From Raffaelea ambrosiae (Eukaryota > Ascomycota > Sordariomycetes > Ophiostomatales > Ophiostomataceae), in NCBI GenBank assembly GCA_002778195.1, contig PCDI01000015.1, forward strand, positions 676,366-740,365: a stretch of DNA of 64,000 bases. The letters are read 5' to 3'. Position 1 is the first letter of the stretch. Every line of letters starts with the position of its first letter. Made by a program: the position numbers and the translations under genes. This document shows positions 32,653 through 43,909 of this stretch, in pieces. Under the pieces are notes generated by a model. The model had not been told where the DNA came from and did not search any database. It was given only the letters and a program-made list of their open reading frames with translations.

Positions 32653-33620
32653 AGATCGATCAACGATCTGCAAGCAACATCTGGACAAAAAGACGATCGC
32701 AGAAGGGAAGGCAAAAAGTCCAGGCCTATACGACGGTTACATCGGAGATGCCCGGCACATCGATCCAGCTACCCGGGACTTTGTTTCTCTTGGACCCTTT
32801 GGGCCCTCTCTCGTTCTCTCGCTTCCGTTGGAACGGACAGTCTGGTCCGCATGGCACCTAGTCACCCACCAAGTTGTTGCCTGCCTGCTCGTACCTCCAG
32901 GGTGGCGAGCATGGGTGTCCTGCTGCCTCTTTCCATCCCCCGGTTCTCCACAAGCCACAGCGTAGCAGTCTGCACTTTTCCCTCGCATCACTCTCCATGC
33001 GGGTTGCTGCCCCCATGCCCAGTTTCCAGATTTCGTTGCGTCTGTGTAATGGTTCTTCTCTGCGCGTATCTTCACCTCCCCCTTCTACCCGTACGATCAA
33101 ACAGCCCATGAAGCAAGATGGAGTGTCTGGGGTGTTTTGCATGAGAAATCAAGACAAAACAAAAAGAAGCCGCCTGAGTGTGTCATGGTTCGTTTTGTTG
33201 GTCTATTGACGGCCGATTTTTTCATTGGGGGGGGGGGCTCGGTTAACTGCTAACAATGATATTGATATGCCGAAAAGAAGAAAAAAATAGAACGGGAAGA
33301 AAAATTAAAGAACGGAAAAGAAAAAGAAAAGAAGAAAAAAGTAAGACAAGAACGCCGCGTGTTTACAATCATTTCATCCTCGTGGCTTGTGTGCTTGGCT
33401 CTTATGCACAAATACACGAGGAAAAAGAAAAGAATCCAACAGAAGAAAAAAAAGCAAAAAGGAAACGAAGAGAAACTACGACTGCCCACCGCTTCGTCCA
33501 GGGCAGACCGAGAACTCCTCGGACTGAAGCGTCTCGGTGTCCAGGAGGAGTGCCCGTAGGAAAAGAAGGCAGGGAGGCCAGATCTGATAGGGTAGTGACA
33601 GGGTGTATATAGCTTTCTTT

Positions 33621-33672
33621 TGAGAGAGAGAGAGAGTGTGTGTGTGTGTGTGGGTGTGCGTGTGCGTGCGTG
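33621..33672. repeat. GA/TG dinucleotide microsatellite
   Basis: A GA run passes directly into a TG run. Confidence 0.85.
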
Positions 33673-34331
33673 CAGTTGTGTGTGATATGCAGGCTCTCAC
33701 CCTCCCGAGAGTGCAGGGACCAGGATAGTTGAGCGTTTGCCTGTTGCCGCCTCGTCTCTTCTTGACTTCTTTCTTGTCCATTGTTGACTTTTTTTTTTGT
33801 TTCCTCTTTCTGCCTCTGCTCCTCTCTCGCTCTCTCTCTCTCATGCGGCCACTTCCGAATGGATAGCTGGACGATGGGATCATCGGATGGCTGGACCTTG
33901 TGTCCAGCCTGCTTTTGCTCGTTTTCCTTTTTTGTTTGTCTTTCTTTCTTTTTCTTTTAAAACTTCTGGTTCGTGTTGCTCGACTGTATCTCTCTCCCAT
34001 CTTCGTCTCGTGTGCCCTGCCGAAGTTGCCCCGTCCGTCGCTTTGCATCTTCCTTCCATCTTGTTCCCTGCCGGTGTGTCTGTCATCATCCATTTGCACC
34101 TAAGCTTTCGGTCAGCATCGTCTATCTTTACCATTTTCTCCTCTCTTACACGCCTCCTCCCCTTACGAAATTTCTTCTTCGCTCCACTTCCTGCAAGCTA
34201 TTGCTTTGTCTCGGGTCTTTGCTCAACTTTGCAGCCCCCCACAAGCCCACCGGGTGGAACGTGTTCCCTCATTTGTCTACTTTGCTCCCTTTTTTTTTCC
34301 CCAACCACGTATACTTCAGAAGCTTATACAT

Positions 34332-34396
34332 GTTTTATTTTATTTTTATTTTTATTTTTATTTTATTTTATTTTATTTTTAATATTTTACATACTT
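34332..34396. repeat. TTTTA/TTTTTA low-complexity repeat
   Basis: AT-rich repeat of TTTTA-type units, about 770 bp upstream of the 2EXR gene start. Confidence 0.85.
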
Positions 34397-35166
34397 TATA
34401 TTTCTGATTTTCTGCCCTCGGTTTCGTTACTCCATTCTCTCAACAAAGTCCCAAGAACCTGGATCCCTACACAGGACCCCTGCTCTGGCCTGCATCGTGT
34501 TATCGAGAAAGGGAAGAAAAAAAAAATAAAGAAGACATCACCAACAAATACCACGAGAGAAAAAAAAAGGCACGCACTATACGCCTTCCACCCTTCCACC
34601 GTTCCCCCCCTTCTGTTCGCGGATGTTCCAGCCGGACGGAACCTATTTAAACCCTCATTCAATTCCTCCATTTTTCCTTCCCTTTGTCTTTGTAAAATGA
34701 AATATTCAAAAAAATGTCTGTCCCCCTTTCAGCCCCCCTCCCCTTCCTTCCCTCCCCTCCGGCACTTTAACCTTCGGGAACGGGACCGCGTCGACGGGTA
34801 AGGCCCATCCACCAACAGACTACTTTAGCCGGGAACTGCATGCATGCGCATGTGTGTATGTATGCGTGTACGTTTTTGTATTGTACGTGCGTGTGTGTGC
34901 GTGTGTGAGAGAGAGTGAAGCGGGAAGACCAGGACAACTGAAACCTCACGGTGTCTTTCTGCCGGTTTTCTGTCTTCCCCCTTTTCCACCTTTCACTTTA
35001 TTGTCTTGATTTTCACTCGTTTTTTTTATGCTCCTCTCTTCAAACACGAAGACTCTTTTTTGTTTTGTTTTCAGAAACCCCGAGGGAAACCAACCCATTC
35101 TACTCTGCCGTCTTGTGTGTGTTCCTCAACTCTCCTGCCCCCCCCGGGCTCAGTCGTCCATCAGCA

Positions 35167-36809
35167 ATGCCTCGCACAAAGAGGGCTGATCGGTCGTTCC
35201 GCAGCTCGATTTCTATGCCTTGCCAGACGTTTGTACGTTCTCTCTTCTGCCACCTTCGTCCTCCTGCTGGTCCTACCCAACTATTTGTTTAGACTCCGCA
35301 ATGTCCCTAAAGTGAGGAAGAAAAATTACACGCTTCTGAAAGCTGACCCGGAGTCTTCTCCTACCAAAACAGCACCTCTTTCCTCAGCTTCCTCCTGAAC
35401 TGCGGCTCAAAATATGGGCGTACAACCTGCCCGAGCCCCGGGTGGTCACGGTCTGTTGCGGATCCAGTCCAGACCTGCCGTCGTTGCCGCTGCCGGGGCA
35501 AGAGAAGGCTTGTCGGTTGGCGTCGTCGTCGTTGTCGTCGTCGTCGGGTCATAACAAGAAACGCGCTCGTCTGTGTTCTATGCCGCCGTCGTCTTCTTTG
35601 CCATCATGCGTTCTTCCTTCGCAGCCGAGACGACCGCCGTGGTCACCACCCTACGGCGCCCCCTCCGCTTCGTCCTCTTTCCACGATTCTCCGCAGTGTC
35701 TCGCTCGTCCTCCGCCACCCTGGATCTCCTCCTCGGCCGCCATCCCGGTCAACCTGCACGTCTGCCGCGAATCCCGCGCCGAGGCCCTCCGCTGCTATCC
35801 GCACATGTTCGGCCTCGCCCGCCAGCCGGGCCACGTCTTCTTTGATGCCGCCCGCGACGTGCTCTACTTTGGGCCCCGGCCCGGGTTCATGGAGGCCGAG
35901 GCTCAGCTGCGGACGATGCTCGCGCTGGCGCCGCCCGCCGACCTGGCGGCCGTGCGGCGTGTGGCCGTGACGACGAGGCTGTTTTGGGATGGTGCGTCGT
36001 GGCTTCATTCGGAGCCCCTGTTTGGGGCCAGCAGGAATCGAGGAGGAGGGGCCGACGTGCACGGCCCTGCGAAGCGTGCGGCGGCCGACATTGTGGAGCA
36101 CCTGTGGCACAAGCTGCCCGGGTTGGCGGAGTTGATTTTGGTGCCGGACTACGGGGGTGGCAGTGGCGGCGGCGGAAATTTTCTGTCCGATGATAGTCGC
36201 GTGGGCCGACAGCAAACATCGTGCTCGCTGGTGGAACTGGACCTGCCTCCTCCGGTGCGTGTTGTGCTGAGACAGGCATTCGACGGGAAGGAGGGGGTGA
36301 ATGAGCAAGAGGAGCAGGAGGAGCAGCCCGAGGAGGACGATGGTGGGGGGGGAGAAGAAGACGAAGACGACGACGACGAAAGCACGGACGAAAACACGGA
36401 CGAAAACACCGTCGCCCTCCGGATGCTGTCGAACGTGATGCAGGGGTCCATGGACGAGATCCGGCGCCGGTTCCCGGGCTGGACGCGACCGCCGTGCAAG
36501 TTTCTCGTGGCCGTCCGGGGCGACGACAACCCGGCTCGGGGGGATGGGAAGCCAGCGCGGCGGCAGACTCTGGGACAGCAACAGCAACAGCGGCTGCAGC
36601 TACCAGACAAACGTCCGATGAAGCGGACGCGGCTGGCCAGCGACCGGTTCCTCTGCTCGGCGCTGGCTTCGACATACCGGCACTGCGGCGCTGGTCATGC
36701 CGGCTGCTCCAGGGATCGGACCGCCAGGGATCGGGCGCGGCCGCAGCTCGTCTGTTCTGGTCCGGACTCTTCCAGTCACCCGGACTACACGTATAGGAGG
36801 GTTGGATAG
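35167..36809 (+). CDS. 2EXR-domain protein (F-box-like fungal family)
   Basis: Two exons, 35167-35232 and 35373-36809 (phase 0), give 500 residues. Splicing produces the family signature TFHLFPQLPPELRLKIWAYN followed by LPEPRVV; unspliced, this frame is blocked by a stop upstream and has no ATG. 2EXR proteins are a large fungus-specific family named after this motif; their role is largely unknown. Seen: the 2EXR motif (about 22-50), a Ser/Pro-rich insertion, then the second conserved block IPVNLHVCRESRAEALRCYP with FFDAARDVLYFGPRPGF, a C-terminal region with DIVEHLWHKLPGLAELILVPD, and a long acidic Glu/Asp stretch. From about 36660 the plus-one frame looks more protein-like than the called frame, so the C-terminal 50 residues are doubtful. 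Confidence 0.82.
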
Positions 36810-37162
36810 GATTGGAGAGGAAGGGGCGAGGAGACAGTAGACATGGACATGCATAATGAATGGCCTGAAGCATTTTCAAAGATTTGCAAAGATTTTCAAA
36901 GATTTTCAATCAAGAGGGAGCGAAGAGAGAAAAAAAAAACACCCAATACACAAGAAACACCGATTGATGGATGCAATGGCTATGAACGTATAGGGGAAAT
37001 CAGGGGGGGGGGGGGAAAAAAAAAAAAAAAAACCCTAGAAATACATGTGCGTGTCATGTTTCTGAGAATGTTTTGAGGGAGAATAAAACGCTCGAGAAAA
37101 ATGCCCCCCAATCTAATGCAAAAAAAATGTGCTCCCTCTTCCCATGGCCTTCTTCTTGTGTT
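36810..37162. other. Convergent intergenic region
   Basis: 353 bp between the 2EXR gene (+) and the hydrolase gene (-). It includes adjacent G and A runs at about 37003-37032. No coding-like frame. Confidence 0.5.
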
Positions 37163-40149
37163 TCAATTGGCCGTGATAGGCACCGACACAGAAGCAGGTG
37201 TGGGTGCCTGTGCGGTTGCCACCGCCGCTGGTTGTCCCGTTTCGGACCCTGCGGTGGCAGTGGTGGAAGTCGTGGTGGGCATCGTTGCTGCCGGCGCCGC
37301 CGTGTCGTCGTTCACGGCGCCTCTCCGGCCCAGACCAATGCCCTTGGCGCGCCCGCGGAGAACCGCCTCCAGCGCCCGGCCGACGGCCACGTGGTCGCCC
37401 AGCATGCTCACGTGGCCCTTGTCGGTGCTGATGTGCCCGCCGCGGACGAGGTCGTACCCGGGCGGCAGCATGGCCTCCCGGGCCAGGACGACGCCGTCGC
37501 CGGAGCTGAAGACGAGCGCGTCGTAGCAGTCGGTGCAGGGGATGGCGGCGCGGCTGGTGACGGCGGCGCCGTAGAGGGTGGGGATGCCCTTCCCGTAGAT
37601 GATGGCCATGGGCGGGTACGCGTTGGCGGCCGTGTGCTCGGGCCGGTGGGCGAGCTCGGCGCGGAACTGCTTGGTCTCGGCCAGGGTGCGGGCGAGGTAG
37701 GCCAGGTTGCGGGCCTGCTCGGGGCTGTCCGACATGATGAGCGGTGGCTCGGGCGAAGCGGAGCGTGCCGGCTGTTGTTGTTGCTGTTGTTGCTGTTGTT
37801 GCTGTTGTTGTTGTTGTGGTTGTTGTTGTGGTTGTTGTTGGTCCTGGTCTTGTTGGTCTTGTTCGGTATCACTGGCAGACGACGGCGACGACTGGCTCTT
37901 GGCGGCTGGCGATGCGGGCGATGCGGGCGGCGATGGTGGCCGGGCGGCGGTGGTCGGCGAGGCCAACGGCGTCATGCCTCCGGCGCCCGACGTGGCCGAC
38001 ACGCTGCGGCTCCGGAGGGGCAGGGACGGCAGGCTGTCGGACAGGTCCTCGAGCAGGGAGCCGATGGTGCTGCTGCGCTTGCTGGGCGGGTTGGCGGGCG
38101 GGTTGGCGGGCGGGCCGATGCAGGGGCAGAAGCGGTAGCGGATCCAGTCGCGGACGTCGTAAAAGTTGACGCGGTACTCGATGCGGGTGTCCTTGGCGTT
38201 GACAAAGCAGTAGCCGTCCTCGGGCAGCATGAGAAACGAGGTGCGCAGCGAGAAGTGCACCTTGGCCGTCAGCACCTTCTCGTTGAGCAGCACGGCGTCG
38301 CCGAACCGCAGGGGCCCCAGGATGTTGACGCAGCGCTGCGGCGTGCCGGCAAAGACAACGCCCCGGAACAGCTCCGGGCGCGCGTTGACGGCGTGCCGGG
38401 TCATGAGGCCGCCGAGGCTGTGCGCGATGACGAGCGCGCCGCGGTCCCGCGGGTCGGGCGTCTTGCGCGGGTCGTTGCAGGGCAGCTTCTCGAGGTAGCG
38501 GATGAGGCGCTGGGACAGGAGGTGCGGGCTGAGGCGCCAGTCGTAGCCGTAGTCGTGGACCCGGAGCCGGCCCTTGCGCGCGTTGTCGCACTCGCGCAGC
38601 TTCTTGAAGAGCCGCTTGGAGATGTCGACGGGGCCAATGTTCTTCAGCATGCCCGACGGGTAGATGGTCTTCTCCATGTTGAGCTCGTCCTCCGGGTCCA
38701 GGCCGACCTCCATGTTGACCTTGCGGATGTTGAGGCCCACCTTGACCGGCACCCAGAGCTGCCGATGCGGCGGCTCGGCCGATCGCAGGACCGAGCCGCG
38801 GTAGCCGCCCATGATGACTACATCGCCGGTGAGATGCTCGAGGGCGGCGTCCAGGGGGTGGAGCGGCTCGCTCGGCGTGGACGTGCCGTCCAGGAAGAGG
38901 TCTCATCGTGTTAGCGAAGACGAAGCATGAAGCAAAGACAGAGAACAAAAGACAAGAAAGAAACGATGAAAAAAGACAGTGGGAGGCAAGAGGCAGTCGT
39001 GGGTACACAAACTGCTGTTCACGTACTGGAAAGCCGGAAGGACGGCCGCTCTGGGAAACTGTCCATAATCGCCTTGAACCGCGAGTTGACCTGCTCGTGG
39101 ATGTGGTCAAAGTTCTCGGTGTCGCCCAGAGACGACACGCGGGACAGCGTGTGGTAGAGCAGGGAGTCGTCAGACGTTGACCGCCGCAGATAGGGGGGCT
39201 TCGACTGGACGGACGCGGGCCGCTGCCCATTGGGGTGCAGGGTTGGCCCCGGGGAGGCTTCGAGCCTCTGCTGCTGCGGCGGGGACACGGTTTGCTCCCG
39301 CAGGACGGTCATCGACGACGTCCTCTGTGATGTTTTCTGAGGCGGATTGGTCTGCGCGCGCACGGGCAGTCGGGCGGCGGCGGCCGAGCCCGTGGCCAGC
39401 GTCTTTTGGCCGGGAGAGGACGAGGACGAAGACGACGAGGACGGCGACAGGACCGAAGACAGGAACGACGGCGTGCTGAGGTTGGGGAGGATGGAAATGC
39501 TGGGCAGCGCCTTGGACAGACGCTTGAACGCCTCGGAGCTGACCGACGAGGAGCGGCCATGCCTGGTCGACGTCGTCTGGAAGGCGGCTGTGCGGTAGCC
39601 GGGGACATTGGAGACATTGCCGGCGCCGGGACGCGTTTTGGGGCGCGAAAAGGAGGAGGAGGACGGCGGCGGCGGCGGCGGCGGCGGCACACCACCACCA
39701 CCACCACCAACACCGCTACTACTACGGCCGCCATGGACCGTCTGGCTGATGCTCCCGCTGCTGGTGACAATCTCGCCCATGGCCATGGCTTTTTCGGCCG
39801 CCGGCGTCGAGGGCGACGACAGCCGCGTGGCCACGGGGTTGATGTTGGGCTGGATGAAGGAGCGGGCGTCATCCTGGTCGCCGTAGATGTTGTCGTCTGC
39901 GGAGCTGGCATCCACCGAGTCCGTGGACTCGTCGTCGTCGTCGTCGCCCGACTCGTTGGCCCGCTCCGGCTCTGCCGTCAGCGCTTGGTCTGTCACGGCT
40001 TGCACAGCGCCCGAGTCTTGGCCGGGGTCTGGCAACGATCTTGGCACTTCTGATTCGGCGGTGGCACGTGTCGTGCCAAGACCCGGGACGCCGTCCGCTT
40101 GCGCAGGTGCATGGCTCTGTGCGTGGTGGGCAGGCGGCTCGTCCTGCAT
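37163..40149 (-). CDS. Large alpha/beta-hydrolase, LCAT/lipase-like
   Basis: Two exons, 40149-39027 and 38901-37163 (phase 1), give 953 residues. Seen: a long disordered Ser/Pro-rich N-terminal half with a conserved segment DDSLLYHTLSRVSSLGD and HEQVNSRFKAIMDSFPE; then the hydrolase domain from LDAALEHLTGDVVIMGGYRG, with HRQLWVPVKVGLNIRKVN, LRVHDYGYDWRLSPHLLSQR and the nucleophile motif IAHSLGG (Ser about 536). After a low-complexity region with a poly-Gln stretch, the C-terminus has SSGDGVV (Asp about 843) and STDKGHVSMLGDH (His about 871), which could complete the catalytic triad. The layout resembles LCAT/PDAT-like acyltransferases, so it may act on lipid esters (inference). The protein is widespread but uncharacterised in filamentous ascomycetes. 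The start is the only in-frame ATG upstream. Confidence 0.85.
37771..37842. repeat. Coding poly-glutamine microsatellite
   Basis: TTG/CTG triplet run on the plus strand that encodes a Gln tract interrupted by Pro in the hydrolase. It lies between the nucleophile region and the putative Asp/His of the triad. Confidence 0.85.
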
Positions 40150-41934
40150 GGCGGCTTTCAATTCTAGGATGGTGGGACGGGAAGAGATGGGTGTGTGGAT
40201 GAGCCGTGTAGTTTCCGGAGAGAGAGAGGGAGAGAGAGCGCGACAGACAGACAGAGAGGCAGACGCACGTGCCAAGAAACTCAGCAAGCCGAATGCATCA
40301 ATGCAAAATTTTGGTGTTTGTTTGTTTGGGAGGGGAGGAGGGGGTGGGAAAGGTACGTCTTTGCAGGATGCAGGATTTACTTTTCACGACACGGGCAACG
40401 GACGAGCGCCTAATAAAAACACACACAGCAGGCGAAGCGAGGCTAGGAGACTGCAGCTGGACTGTTGCCGAAACATCCGGGGAGGGCAGGCAGGCATGGA
40501 GAGACAAAAACCAGACGAAGGGTAGGCAGATTTTATAAACTGGCACAACAAAATAAGGCCCAAACGGGAAAAACGGGACCAGGTGGCGGATTGGCCGACG
40601 TCCGAGGCTAGGGCGTGCCCCCCCGGAAGTGGACAGAAGCGGGCAGAGCGGGTGGTCGAGTACGCGGATAGGCGTGAGAGATTGTCGTAATCGAGGACAG
40701 ATCAGCCCAGAGTGGATGGATCGCTGACGAGGAAGACTGGGAGGGGGGGCGCGGCTGAGGGAAAGAGACTCTCCAAAGATTAGGAAACGCGAGAGAGACA
40801 TATAAAGATAGGCACGGAAGAAAGAAGGCCAGGCCCCAGGCGGAAGAGAGCACTCTGAGAAAGACGGAAGAAAGAGACCATAAGAGATCAGCGGGCGCAG
40901 CAGACAAAGAGGATTACGTGCTGATTAGTGGAGGAATAGCGACCAAAAAAGAAAGAGCAGGAAAGGCTGAAAGAATCGAAAAAGACGGAAAGGATCCGTC
41001 TGGGGTCATCGCTAAGAAATACGACCCAGACGAGACCAGACGAGACCAGACGAGACCAGACAGCCCCAGACAGGGACCAGGAGGACCAGGAGAGGCCTGG
41101 ACGGGCTGGGCAGAGCGCACATCGTCGTTCACACAACCCCCCCGAAATAATGCGGCCGAGGAAGCGCCACACACACGTTCAGACCCATGTCGGAGCGTAG
41201 CCAACGCCGTGGGACCGATAGCCCAGGCAAGGGGCGGGGGGGACTGTGTGTCCGGTGTGGTTATTCAGCGCATGCCCTGTGGTGATTTTGGTGGTGATTT
41301 TTGCTGCTTCCTTCTTCACCGCAACACGCATGCATGGTAGGACAGAGGACAGTCCATGGCTGCTCAGGAACACCCCTTTCGTGTAGGGGGGAGGAGACCC
41401 GCATCGCGACAATGTCTCGTATTCGACGTGGCTGCCAGCGAGGAGCAGAGGGAGAGGGGGGGGGAGAAAGACAGAGACAGCAATGATGATGAAGATGGGG
41501 GCTTGCGTCAGTGTGGGTATGACGGAACTTTAGGCACCTTCTCAAAACAGCTGTTCGCGTGGCTTATCGGAGCGCTTGCTAGCTCGAGATCTGGAACTAG
41601 GGACGGACATTCGGGCTCTTGCCATTGGCGAATAGGCCCCGTTGGACAGGGACCGCCACAGCGCCGCATACCACGTGACAACCACCTCTGTACGGGATCC
41701 TTTTCAGCCTCCAAACCTGTCTGACGTAGGGTGTGTCCAATGATTTTCTGGAGACTTCTCTTGGGTGGAGACCTTTCTTTTTTTTTTTTTTTAGAGCACC
41801 CTTTGTCGGCGTGCCTTGGGTTTCCAAAACGAACCCCCCCAACCATCCTCTTGCCTTTCTTTTTTTTTCCTGTTTTGCTTACTCTTGCCCAACCACGAAA
41901 AAACTCTACGCGTATTGCAAAAGGAGTAGCGGCC
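40150..41934. promoter_or_regulatory. Shared upstream region of the hydrolase and SNRNP27 genes
   Basis: 1.8 kb between divergent start codons. It holds a 10-bp tandem repeat (41022-41070), a pyrimidine-rich leader just before SNRNP27 (41745-41880) and a purine-rich segment upstream of the hydrolase. Open frames here look non-coding. Confidence 0.5.
41022..41070. repeat. 10-bp tandem repeat (CGAGACCAGA)
   Basis: Three exact CGAGACCAGA units at 41031-41060 with degenerate copies on both sides. Confidence 0.85.
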
Positions 41935-43164
41935 ATGGCTGACTCGCAGAAGTGGTCCCGTCGGCCAGACGGCGACGGCGAGCGGAAAAATCGCGGAGGA
42001 GGTGGTGGTAGCGGTGGCGGTGGCGGCGGCGGTGGTGGTGGACGAGGCCGAGATCGCCAACGCGACCGTGACCGGGATCGAGACCACTACGACAGAGACT
42101 GGGACCGTGGTGACGGCGGTGGCCGAGCAGCGCGCGGCGACCGCGGCAACTACAACCGCGGTGGTCGAGACTACCCACGAGATCGTGACCGCGACCGCGA
42201 CCGCGACCGGGACTACGATCGCGACCGAGACTACTACAACAATAACAGTCGAGGCGGTGGCGGCGGCAACAGCAACGGCAACAGCAACAACAACAGCAGA
42301 CGTCGCTATCGGTCCCGGTCCAGAGACCGCCGCGACCGTCGGCGCTCCCGATCGCGCTCACCAGGTCGGGCCGCCGCCGGCGCTGCCGCCGCCGGCAGCG
42401 GTGGAAACAAGTACCGGTCCGATCGAGACGATGATGCCCGAAGCAGCAACAGCAATCGGCGAAGAGGTGGTGGCGGACGCGACGGGCGCGATGGACGCGA
42501 TGGACGCGATGGGCGCGACACGCCCGCGCGGGAGGCTGCGGTTGTGGGCGGTGCCGACTCTCGGCTGGTGCCCGGACCGAGCAGCAGCCACCCGCCGTCG
42601 AAACCGCCCCGCTCTGCCTCACCCGACCATGATGACGACAGCAGCAGCAGCAGCATCAGCCGCGGACCGGGACCCGCCGACGGCCGCACGAGCAGCAACG
42701 GCAACAGCCTGCCCACACGCACGCGCCCACCCGCCGCCGCCGCCGCCGCCGATCATCACGTACCCATGTCGTTCCGTGTGGGGGGCGGCGGCGGCGGCGG
42801 CGGCAGCGGCAGCCGCAACGGCAGCGAAGCGCGGGAGAACGACGACGACGAAGACGACGACGACAGCCGTGGTGGCGGTGGTGGCCGTGGCCGTGGCCGG
42901 GGCCGGGGCCGGGGCCGAAGACGGGGCAGTCCCATGGACGAGGACCGACGGGACGAGGAAGACGAGGAGGACGGCATTGAGGTGGACGACGCCGGCATGG
43001 ACGCGATGCAGGCGATGATGGGCTTCAGCGGGTTCGGCTCGACCAAGGGGACCAAGGTGGCGGGCAACAACGCGGGCGGCGTGCACAAGGCCAAGAAGAC
43101 CGAGTACCGGCAGTACATGAACCGCGTGGGCGGCTTCAACCGGCCGCTGAGTCCGACGCGGTAG
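41935..43164 (+). CDS. U4/U6.U5 tri-snRNP-associated protein, SNRNP27 family
   Basis: Single exon, 409 residues from an ATG in a good GGCCATGGC context. The frame is open upstream, but that part is a pyrimidine tract. SNRNP27 (tri-snRNP 27 kDa protein) is a component of the spliceosomal tri-snRNP that influences 5' splice-site choice. Seen: Gly-rich stretches, long Arg-Asp and Arg-Asp-Tyr dipeptide repeats, an RS-like block (RRYRSRSRDRRDRRRSRSRS), acidic linkers, and a C-terminal SNRNP27 domain (about 355-409) with DAMQAMMGFSGFGSTKG and YRQYMNRVGGFNRPL, which is nearly invariant in the family. Metazoan homologues are about 155 residues, so this copy is greatly enlarged by low-complexity sequence. 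Confidence 0.93.
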   Translation: MADSQKWSRRPDGDGERKNRGGGGGSGGGGGGGGGGRGRDRQRDRDRDRDHYDRDWDRGDGGGRAARGDRGNYNRGGRDYPRDRDRDRDRDRDYDRDRDYYNNNSRGGGGGNSNGNSNNNSRRRYRSRSRDRRDRRRSRSRSPGRAAAGAAAAGSGGNKYRSDRDDDARSSNSNRRRGGGGRDGRDGRDGRDGRDTPAREAAVVGGADSRLVPGPSSSHPPSKPPRSASPDHDDDSSSSSISRGPGPADGRTSSNGNSLPTRTRPPAAAAAADHHVPMSFRVGGGGGGGGSGSRNGSEARENDDDEDDDDSRGGGGGRGRGRGRGRGRRRGSPMDEDRRDEEDEEDGIEVDDAGMDAMQAMMGFSGFGSTKGTKVAGNNAGGVHKAKKTEYRQYMNRVGGFNRPLSPTR

Positions 43165-43909
43165 ACGCGGCAGGAGATGGGCAAGACGACGTGTGTTGGA
43201 ACGATGTCTCTCTTTTTTTTTTTTTTGTGTGTGAACATGTTGGATTTCACGGGGATGGGGGGGGGGAGCTGCATTCATTCACAAAGCGAGCGAAACTGTC
43301 TCTGGATTTTTCTTTTCTTTTTTGTTTTGATTTTACACATACACACAATGCATTGATACCCCCTTCCAGAGGGACAAGAGATCCATCAACCTGACAAGAA
43401 TTCTATTATGCCTATTATGCATCGGGTTGGTTGTCTGGACCTATACATTTCATTCGTAGCTGAGTAACCCTCTTTCTGTTTTTTTTTTTCTTGGTCATCG
43501 TCGTCGTCGTCGTCGTCGTCGTCGTGGCTTCTTACCCCCTTCTCATAGTGCAAGAAGACCTGCCTTCAGACTTGCCTTCCGTTCTTCCTCTTTGACTCAA
43601 AAAAAACCCCGCCAGGGGGTTTTTGTTCTCGGCCTTTTTCAGAGCAGTAGCAGTGTTGCGGTTCTACGTCTTCCCCTGGCATAGTTCCAGCCATCCAGCG
43701 GAAGACCTCTTCTCTTTTTTTTCTTTTCTCTTTTTCCGTTGTTGCTTCCCTTCTCCCGTCACGTCTCTCGAGTACAAAGGTAAATAGTCGTTTACACCCA
43801 CCACCTCCCCCCCCCTCCGTGGGAGTGCCAAATTCAACGTTTTGAACCTTGTCCTGCAACGTCCATAACGCGTTGTGTTCCCCTTTGTCCATTGGTGTTT
43901 TTTTTTTTT
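43165..43909. other. Convergent intergenic region with TCG repeat
   Basis: 745 bp between SNRNP27 (+) and the EEP-family gene (-). It holds a TCG triplet run (43498-43525) and T-rich tracts. No coding-like frame. Confidence 0.5.
43498..43525. repeat. TCG triplet microsatellite
   Basis: About nine TCG units outside any called gene. Confidence 0.85.

Larger units (their letters stand above)
28582..35166. other. 6.6 kb region without recognisable genes
   Basis: Lies between divergent start codons. The left 350 bp are purine-rich on the plus strand (pyrimidine leader of the membrane protein gene), and 33780-35160 is pyrimidine-rich on the plus strand (leader of the 2EXR gene). It includes a 21-base C run (32632-32652), TG/GA microsatellites (33621-33672, 34850-34915) and an AT-rich TTTTA repeat (34332-34396). 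Open frames are short and unbiased; no transposon ends, tRNA or rRNA were recognised. Confidence 0.5.

Noticed and set aside
33797..34801. 334-codon plus-strand frame
   Set aside because: Ser/Phe/Leu-rich translation of a pyrimidine-rich leader; no third-position bias or motif.
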